DNA from: JANMDU01 sp031375105
GTDB taxonomy: Bacteria; Pseudomonadota; Gammaproteobacteria; Burkholderiales; Burkholderiaceae_C
DNA length: 64,000 bases
Reading direction: 5' to 3'
Assembly: GCA_031375105.1 (NCBI GenBank)
Contig: JANMHJ010000036.1
Span: forward strand, 46,498 to 110,497
Shown here one piece after another: positions 59,203 through 64,000 of this stretch (its first letter is position 1; each line of letters opens with the position of its first letter). Under the pieces are notes generated by a model. The model had not been told where the DNA came from and searched no databases. It saw only the letters and a program-made list of their open reading frames with translations. The translations under genes were made by a program, and so were the position numbers.

Positions 59203-59997
59203 ATGACACACCGCCCCATCCAACAACTTTTCGATCTCAAAGGCAAAACAGCACTCGTCACCGGCGGCTCGCGTGGCCTCGGTCTGCAAATGGCTTTCGC
59301 CTTGGGCGAAGCTGGTGCGAAGATCATGCTCAGTTCGCGCAAGGCTTCTGATTTAGAAGAAGCTGCTGCCGAGCTGCAAGCCAAAGGCATTGATGCTCGC
59401 TGGATTGCGGCTGATTGCGCCATAGAGAGCGATATTCACCGCTTGGCAGATGAGACTTTGCAGCGTATGGGCGATGTGGATATTTTGGTCAACAATGCAG
59501 GCGCGGCTTGGGGCAGCCCTGCTGAAGATCATCCACTTGAAGCGTGGGACAAAGTGATGAACCTGAATGTGCGCGGCTACTTTTTGCTCTCTCAGCGCAT
59601 CGCTAAAAAGAGCATGATTGCGCGCCAAAGTGGCAGCATCATCAACCTCGCCTCCATCGCTGGCCTCGGCGGCAACCCAAGCGGTATGAACACGATTGCC
59701 TACAACACCTCCAAAGGCGCAGTGATCAATTTCACCCGCGCCTTGGCCGCCGAATGGGGTAAGTACAACATCCGCGTCAACGCGATCTGTCCTGGCTTCT
59801 TCCCCAGCAAGATGACCGCCGGCACCTTGAAAGCCCTCGGAGAAGAAAAACTCAAAGAAGGCGCACCCCTGCGCCGTTTGGGCGACGATGAAGATTTGAA
59901 AGGCCTGTGCTTGCTCTTCGCCTCCGACGCTGGCAAACACATCACCGGCCAATGGCTGGCGGTGGATGGTGGCGTGAGCGTGGTCACTGGAGGCTGA
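59203..59997 (+). CDS. Short-chain dehydrogenase/reductase
   Basis: A 264-residue classical SDR. Cofactor motif TGGSRGLGLQMA (TGxxxGxG, residues ~22-33), NNAG in DILVNNAGAAWG, the catalytic Ser in INLASIAGLGG and the Tyr/Lys pair in AYNTSKGAVINFTRALAAEW. GGAG upstream and a normal N-terminus favour ATG 59203. In this neighbourhood it may act on 3-hydroxyacyl- or ketoacyl-CoA compounds. The stop is one base before the TTG start of the next thioesterase. Confidence 0.93.
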   Translation: MTHRPIQQLFDLKGKTALVTGGSRGLGLQMAFALGEAGAKIMLSSRKASDLEEAAAELQAKGIDARWIAADCAIESDIHRLADETLQRMGDVDILVNNAGAAWGSPAEDHPLEAWDKVMNLNVRGYFLLSQRIAKKSMIARQSGSIINLASIAGLGGNPSGMNTIAYNTSKGAVINFTRALAAEWGKYNIRVNAICPGFFPSKMTAGTLKALGEEKLKEGAPLRRLGDDEDLKGLCLLFASDAGKHITGQWLAVDGGVSVVTGG

Positions 59998-59998
59998 T

Positions 59999-60472
59999 TT
60001 GCAGTTTCCTCTCAAAATCGCCTTCGTCGAACACCTCGGCTTTGAACTCGTGAAGTTTGAAGGCGGGGAGGCAGAGATTCATTGCGCTTTGAAGCCTGAG
60101 CTGCTGAATACGTGGCAGGTGGCGCATGGCGGGCTGTTGATGACACTGCTGGATGTGTGCATGGCGCATGCGGCGCGCAGTACAGAAGAGCGCGGTAAAC
60201 AGGCTGCACCGGGGTTGGTGACGCTGGAGATGAAGACGCAATTCATGCGGCCTGGGGAAGATTATGTGATCGCCAAGGCGCGGCTGATGCATCGCACCGC
60301 CACACTCGCTTTCACCGAAGGCTCGGTGTACAACCGCCGCGCCGATGGCAGTTTGAGCGAGATGATCGCGCATGCGACGGGGACGTTTAAGTTTCTTAAG
60401 GCTTTGGCCACTTCCAGCAATGCGGAAGGTGGGCGAGATTTGAAACGCATCGTGGCAAACGCATCAGACTGA
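59999..60472 (+). CDS. PaaI-like hotdog thioesterase (second)
   Basis: A 157-residue hotdog protein with VAHGGLLMTLLDVCMAHAA (HGG-x-D helix) and LVTLEMKTQFMRPG strands, similar in type to the thioesterase at 56591. Start TTG 59999 follows the SDR stop by one base; coupling is likely. It probably cleaves an acyl-CoA produced in the same pathway. The C-terminal ~25 residues are charged and variable. Confidence 0.85.
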   Translation: MQFPLKIAFVEHLGFELVKFEGGEAEIHCALKPELLNTWQVAHGGLLMTLLDVCMAHAARSTEERGKQAAPGLVTLEMKTQFMRPGEDYVIAKARLMHRTATLAFTEGSVYNRRADGSLSEMIAHATGTFKFLKALATSSNAEGGRDLKRIVANASD

Positions 60473-60490
60473 TCATTTTTAAGCGTTTTA

Positions 60491-60541
60491 GGCCTCTACC
60501 CGTTATAAGACCTGCGGAGAGTGCTATGAAATTAGTAGTAA
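60491..60541 (+). repeat. Dispersed palindromic repeat, intergenic copy
   Basis: Forward copy: GGCCTCTACCCGTTATAAGA then CCTGCGGAGAGTGCTATGAA and ATTAGTAGTA. It lies between the thioesterase and MDR reductase genes and is one of the best full-length intergenic examples. Confidence 0.85.
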
Positions 60542-60583
60542 GTAAGTTGCAGTAAATATGTTTTTAGTGAACTGGAATATCTC

Positions 60584-61600
60584 ATGACTCTCAATCAAAA
60601 AATCGTCCTTGACAACCGCCCCGCCGTGGAAGCGAGCTTGTCAAATTTCAAACTTGTGAGCGAAACGCTGCCTGCGCTTCAAGAAGGCCAAGTCTTGGTG
60701 AAGCACCATTATCTGAGCCTCGATCCCTACATGCGCGGCCGCATGAACGACAGCAAGAGCTACGCGGCTTCGCAAGGGATTGGCGAAGTGATGATTGGCG
60801 GCACGGTGGGCGAAGTGGTTGAATCCAAGCATGCCAAATACGCTGTGGGCGATAAGGTCGTGGGCATGGGCGGCTGGCAGCAATACAGCATCGTTGATGG
60901 CAATGCGGTTGGTGCGTTGCGCAAGGTGAGCGATGGCCCCGTGCCTTTGTCAGCTTACCTCGGTGCCGTGGGTATGCCGGGCGTGACGGCTTGGTATGGT
61001 TTGCTGAAAATCTGCGAACCGAAAGCGGGCGAGACGGTGGTGGTGAACGCGGCTTCAGGCGCAGTGGGCTCAGCGGTGGGCGTGCTGGCCAAGGCGCGCG
61101 GCTGCCGCGTGGTGGGCATTGCGGGCGGTGCTGAAAAATGCGCTTATGTGGTGAACGAGTTGGGCTTTGATGCCTGCATTGATTACAAAGAGCACAGTGA
61201 CGGCAAAGCCCTGAATGCCGCTTTGAAAGCCGCTGCGCCCAACGGCATTGATTGCTTCTTTGAAAACGTCGGCGGCTGGATCACGGATGTGATCTTGGCG
61301 CGTATGAATGCTTTCGGGAGAATCGCCGTCTGCGGCATGATCTCTCGCTACGATGGCGACACCACGCCGATGGCCAACCCCGCGGTCATCTTGGTCAGTC
61401 GCCTCAAAATGCAAGGCTTCATCGTCGCCGAGCACATGGAAATCTGGCCAGAGGCTTTAAAAGAGCTGGGCACGTTGGTCGCCACTGGCAAACTTCGCGC
61501 TCGTGAGAGCGTGGCTGAGGGTGTTGAAAATGCGCCGGAGGCTTTTCTGGGGTTGCTCAAGGGGCGCAACTTTGGGAAGCAGCTGGTTAAGTTAGTTTGA
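60584..61600 (+). CDS. NADP-dependent medium-chain reductase (leukotriene B4 dehydrogenase/CurA-like)
   Basis: A 338-residue zinc-free medium-chain reductase. The N-terminal GroES-like part contains SLDPYMRGRMND, a hallmark of the PTGR/CurA group, and the cofactor site is AASGAVGSAVGVLAKARGCRVVGIAGG (residues ~150-175). FFENVGGWITDVILARMNAFGRI is also typical. It reduces alpha,beta-unsaturated ketones or related double bonds with NADPH. Promoter may lie in or near the upstream repeat copy. Confidence 0.92.
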   Translation: MTLNQKIVLDNRPAVEASLSNFKLVSETLPALQEGQVLVKHHYLSLDPYMRGRMNDSKSYAASQGIGEVMIGGTVGEVVESKHAKYAVGDKVVGMGGWQQYSIVDGNAVGALRKVSDGPVPLSAYLGAVGMPGVTAWYGLLKICEPKAGETVVVNAASGAVGSAVGVLAKARGCRVVGIAGGAEKCAYVVNELGFDACIDYKEHSDGKALNAALKAAAPNGIDCFFENVGGWITDVILARMNAFGRIAVCGMISRYDGDTTPMANPAVILVSRLKMQGFIVAEHMEIWPEALKELGTLVATGKLRARESVAEGVENAPEAFLGLLKGRNFGKQLVKLV

Positions 61601-61626
61601 GAGATTGAGGAAGGCAAACTTCCGGG

Positions 61627-61795
61627 CGCGAAGGGCGCGAAAGCTACGCGAAAGACGCGGAAAAGACCGAAAAAAATGCCAAAAAGAAGAGAATTGGAAA
61701 ATACAAATTCATTGATTTCAGATTGGTTTGAAATGGAATTCAATATTTTTGTATTTCTTTTTCGCGTCTTTCGCGTAATTTTCGCGCCCTTCGCG
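61627..61795. repeat. Long imperfect hairpin element with ~38-bp arms
   Basis: The left arm CGCGAAGGGCGCGAAAGCTA continuing through CGCGAAAGACGCG (61627-61665) is almost the exact complement of 61757-61795. The ~91 bases between are AT-rich and partly self-complementary as well (GAAAATACAAATTCATTG against CAATATTTTTGTATTTC). The composition differs sharply from its surroundings. The whole could fold into one ~170-base hairpin, like a miniature inverted-repeat element. It occupies most of the 236-base gap and holds no gene. Confidence 0.8.
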
Positions 61796-61836
61796 TACGG
61801 TATTAAAAATCACACCCAGCAGACTGGAGACAAACC

Positions 61837-62781
61837 ATGAGCCAAGACATTTACTTTCATCATTACCCCAGTTCCCCCTTCGCCGAGAAGATTCGTGCGA
61901 TCGTTGGCTACAAAGGTATGGCTTGGAAATCAGTGCATCAGCCGATGGTGATGCCCAAAGAGGATTTGATCGCGCTCACAGGCGGCTATCGGCGGATTCC
62001 TGTGTTGCAAGTGGGCAACCAGATTGTTTGCGACACGATGCTGATTTGTGATGTGTTGGAGCATCTGTCTCCCGAGAAAACGTTGTATCCAAAAGGCTTG
62101 AAAGGCGCTGCTCGCACAGTAGCGCAGTGGGCAGATGGAATGCTCTTTCCTGTGGCGATGGCCTATAACTTTCAGCCTGCGGGCGCTCAGCATGTTTTCA
62201 AAGATGCGCCGCCTGAGAACCTCAAGTTGTTTGCTGCGGATCGCCAAGCCATGCGAGGCGGCGCACCGCGTATGAACCCTGCGGATGCCGCCGCCACTTA
62301 CAAAAGCTATCTGCGCCGCATCTCCAGCATGCTCGATGGTCAGAATTTCTTGCTGAGCGATCAACCGAGCGTTGCCGATTTTGCGGTGTATCACTCGTTA
62401 TGGTTCACCCGAAAAATCGTGCCGCCCGTCGCCAGTGTGCTCGATGCCACGCCCGCTGTGCTGGCTTGGATGGATCGTATCGCTGCCTTTGAGCAAGGCG
62501 AACCCAGCAAATCCAATGCTATTGAATCGATAGCCGCTTGCGCATATTCTATGCCGGCGAGCAGCCTATTTGGTCATGAAAACACCTTCCAAGATGAGCA
62601 TGGCATTGCATTGGGCAGCCAAGTGACGATCACCGCTGAAAGCTTTGGCCTAGAGCCCAGTGCAGGCGAATTGGTGGCCGCCACGCGCACCCGCTACACC
62701 TTGCGCCGCGTAGACGCGCGAGCTGGTGAAGTGTTTGTGCATTTCCCGCGTATCGGCTTTATCTTGAAAAAGGCCGAATGA
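61837..62781 (+). CDS. Glutathione S-transferase family protein
   Basis: A 314-residue GST-like protein, longer than the usual ~210. The thioredoxin-like domain starts with YFHHYPSSPFAEKIRAIVGYKG and contains RRIPVLQVGNQIVCDTMLI (cis-Pro, glutathione-binding), then an all-helical domain. After residue ~225 an extra ~85-residue region follows, beginning with a repeat-derived segment AIESIAACAYSMPAS at residues ~229-243 and ending with HFPRIGFILKKAE. Glutathione conjugation or reduction is expected in the cytoplasm. Purpose of the extra domain unknown. Confidence 0.85.
   Translation: MSQDIYFHHYPSSPFAEKIRAIVGYKGMAWKSVHQPMVMPKEDLIALTGGYRRIPVLQVGNQIVCDTMLICDVLEHLSPEKTLYPKGLKGAARTVAQWADGMLFPVAMAYNFQPAGAQHVFKDAPPENLKLFAADRQAMRGGAPRMNPADAAATYKSYLRRISSMLDGQNFLLSDQPSVADFAVYHSLWFTRKIVPPVASVLDATPAVLAWMDRIAAFEQGEPSKSNAIESIAACAYSMPASSLFGHENTFQDEHGIALGSQVTITAESFGLEPSAGELVAATRTRYTLRRVDARAGEVFVHFPRIGFILKKAE
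62517..62562 (-). repeat. Dispersed palindromic repeat, copy inside GST gene
   Basis: Plus strand reads ATGCTATTGAATCGATAGCC then GCTTGCGCATATTCTATGCC and GGCGAG: reverse orientation, closest to the DUF482 copy. The peptide AIESIAACAYSMPA is in the same register as TINTIAPYSYSMPT there. Confidence 0.8.
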
Positions 62782-62784
62782 GGC

Positions 62785-63264
62785 ATGAGCCGCTTGGTTG
62801 ATTCGCTGCAATGGCAATGTCTTCGTTTTATAGATTTATCTGTGCACCAGCTGTATGCCTTGCTTCAGATGCGCTCAGAAGTGTTTGTGGTGGAGCAGCG
62901 CTGCGTTTACCAAGACATGGATGATGGCGATTTGCATGCCATGCATCTGCTGGGCAGCGTGGATGGAAAGCTCTTGGCCTGTGCTCGCCTTTTTCAAAAA
63001 GGACAGACCTTCGAGCAGGGCGCAAAGCAGATTGAAGCAGCCATTGGGAGAGTCGTCACGCATGCGAGCTTGCGCGGGCAGGGCGCTGGCCATCTGCTCA
63101 TGCAAGAGGCGCTGGCGCGTGTGAAAGCGCAATGGGGCGCTGTGCCCATTCGCATCAGCGCGCAAGCGCACCTCAAAGATTTTTACGCCCAACACGGCTT
63201 TGCCGTGGTGGGTGAGCCTTATGACGAAGATGGCATCCCACATCTTGGAATGCTCTGCCTGTAA
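62785..63264 (+). CDS. ElaA-like GNAT N-acetyltransferase
   Basis: A 159-residue GNAT protein. N-terminal LQMRSEVFVVEQRCVYQDMDDGD is the ElaA signature, and the acetyl-CoA loop is in GRVVTHASLRGQGAGHLLMQEAL (R/Q-x-x-G-x-G/A). C-terminal FYAQHGFAVVGEPYDEDGIPHLGM is also typical. Substrate unknown; cytoplasmic. Starts three bases after the GST stop, so the pair is cotranscribed. Confidence 0.9.
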   Translation: MSRLVDSLQWQCLRFIDLSVHQLYALLQMRSEVFVVEQRCVYQDMDDGDLHAMHLLGSVDGKLLACARLFQKGQTFEQGAKQIEAAIGRVVTHASLRGQGAGHLLMQEALARVKAQWGAVPIRISAQAHLKDFYAQHGFAVVGEPYDEDGIPHLGMLCL

Positions 63265-63297
63265 ATCGCCAGCAAATACTCTGATATAAATCAGGGC

Positions 63298-63882
63298 ATG
63301 GGATTGTTTGATGTTGAGCCAGTTCGCAGGCAGCCTTTACCGGGAGAAGACCCAGCCAAGATAGAGGCTGAGCTGCTGTCTGCTGAGCAACCAGATTTGC
63401 CGTTCGAAGTTGATCCAGATTTGTCACCGACTGGGCCTATCGTAGAGCTAAAGTTTACGGGGCAAACAGTCGAGTACTTTCGGCTCTGGATCATTTGCAG
63501 CTTGCTCAGTGTGCTTAGCTTGAGTCTGTATCGGCCGTGGGCCAAATTACGAATACGCAGGTATCTGGCCTCGCATTGGTACTTGAACGGTGCGCATTTT
63601 GAAGTTCAGTATGACCCTTGGGTGAATTTGCGAGGGCGCTTGCTGGTGATCTTGACGGCTGTTGCTGGCGTGGTGCTGGCTTATGCGCTGCCTCGCTTAC
63701 AGCCGCTTTTGATCATTTTGACTTTTTCAGCTGCGCCTTGGTTAATGACGCAAAGCAATCGCTTCAACTGGCAAAGCTTGAGTTTGAAAACTCCTCAAAC
63801 TGTTTTGCACCTGGGTTTTTTTGGGCGCAGTTCATTACTGTATAAGCCTTTGATGTTATTATTCCAATTCCCATTAAAATAG
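63298..63882 (+). CDS. DUF898-like membrane protein, possibly truncated
   Basis: A 194-residue protein with an acidic ~50-residue N-terminus and a membrane part resembling one unit of DUF898 (YjgN): VELKFTGQTVEYFRLWIICSL, LSLYRPWAKLRIRRYLASHWYLNGAHFEVQ. Family members as I recall are longer (350 residues or more) with repeated units. Here the frame ends LMLLFQFPLK just before a probable insertion sequence whose left edge may lie within the last codons, so the 3' end may have been replaced. Confidence 0.6.
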   Translation: MGLFDVEPVRRQPLPGEDPAKIEAELLSAEQPDLPFEVDPDLSPTGPIVELKFTGQTVEYFRLWIICSLLSVLSLSLYRPWAKLRIRRYLASHWYLNGAHFEVQYDPWVNLRGRLLVILTAVAGVVLAYALPRLQPLLIILTFSAAPWLMTQSNRFNWQSLSLKTPQTVLHLGFFGRSSLLYKPLMLLFQFPLK

Positions 63883-63890
63883 TGAATAAT

Positions 63891-63917
63891 ATGATCTCCT
63901 CAATCCTAGGAGATCAT
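63891..63917 (+). promoter_or_regulatory. Hairpin hiding the ribosome site of the last gene
   Basis: ATGATCTCCT and AGGAGATCAT form a perfect 10-bp stem with loop CAATCCT. The right arm contains the AGGAG ribosome site of the ATG at 63919, so in a long transcript coming from the left the site would be paired and translation reduced. This is a known protective device of some insertion sequences. No terminal T-run, so it is not a terminator. Confidence 0.65.
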
Positions 63918-63918
63918 C

Positions 63919-64000
63919 ATGGCCAGACCCGCAAGCGGTACAGATCAAATCGAGGCTGCCCGAGCCAGCCTCAAAAGCGCCAAGACGGCAGATCAGCTAC
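63919..64000 (+). CDS. Start of a probable transposase gene (3' end outside window)
   Basis: Twenty-seven codons are visible: MARPASGTDQIEAARASLKS followed by AKTADQL. This resembles, from memory, the N-terminus of HTH proteins of IS630-type elements (ARPASG-x-DQI-x-x-AR-x-LL-x-x-AKTA-x-x-L). A good AGGAG ribosome site is six bases before ATG but lies inside a hairpin. Family call is tentative because too little is visible. Confidence 0.45.
   Translation, partial: MARPASGTDQIEAARASLKSAKTADQL

Noticed and set aside
1..64000. CRISPR array, rRNA operon, prophage or replication origin
   Set aside because: No regularly spaced direct repeats, no rRNA sequence, no phage structural genes and no cluster of DnaA boxes were seen.

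Overview
The window looks like chromosome from a betaproteobacterium of the order Burkholderiales, most likely Comamonadaceae or a close relative. This rests on protein content (Bug-type and TRAP solute receptors, a CysB-type LysR regulator, the DUF3305/DUF3306/ferredoxin/TorD formate dehydrogenase locus, PaaI-like thioesterases) and on a short dispersed palindromic repeat. No rRNA is present, so the assignment is inference.

Layout. 1-7.5 kb: a TRAP transporter with two solute receptors (dctP-dctQ-dctM-dctP2) followed by a fused 5-oxoprolinase/hydantoinase. 7.6-11.2 kb: a Fic protein, a class I aminotransferase and a CysB-like regulator. 11.2-12.6 kb: an AT-rich orphan gene between two ~250-bp inverted repeat copies. 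12.6-16.9 kb: a four-gene minus-strand operon (DUF4331 protein, lipoprotein, TPR protein, HupE/UreJ-like membrane protein) with an ECF-like promoter. 17-23.4 kb: housekeeping (dinB, PP2C phosphatase, DUF465, XPD-like helicase, SDR, TetR, tRNA-Ser). 23.4-28.3 kb: a Bug receptor, three unrelated alpha/beta hydrolases, a cNMP-fold protein. 28.4-32.9 kb: a molybdopterin oxidoreductase of isoquinoline 1-oxidoreductase type with its 2Fe-2S subunit and a dihaem c-type protein. 32.8-35.8 kb: a DUF482 protein and nadE. 35.8-37.1 kb: a second orphan gene between 137-bp inverted repeats, with an attC-like hairpin behind it. 37.2-48 kb: a complete formate dehydrogenase locus ending in fdhD. 48-51.3 kb: an FtsX-family permease, a SpoIIAA-like protein and a gene remnant. 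51.5-60.5 kb: fatty-acid/acyl-CoA degradation genes interrupted by a secreted protein, a thiolase remnant and a toxin-antitoxin-like pair. 60.5-64 kb: MDR reductase, GST, acetyltransferase, DUF898 protein and the left end of a probable insertion sequence.

The most striking feature is a ~45-50-bp palindromic repeat with about 19 recognisable copies in both orientations. Roughly half lie inside conserved genes. Where the inserted segment can be read, nearly all copies use one stop-free frame per orientation, so they add short related peptides to unrelated proteins. This resembles the Rickettsia palindromic elements. Two further inverted-repeat pairs each enclose one orphan gene, and the DUF4331 operon is a good candidate for an uncharacterised periplasmic/membrane system.

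Limits: everything was read by eye. Homology calls rest on remembered family motifs, repeat boundaries are approximate, and percent identities were not computed.
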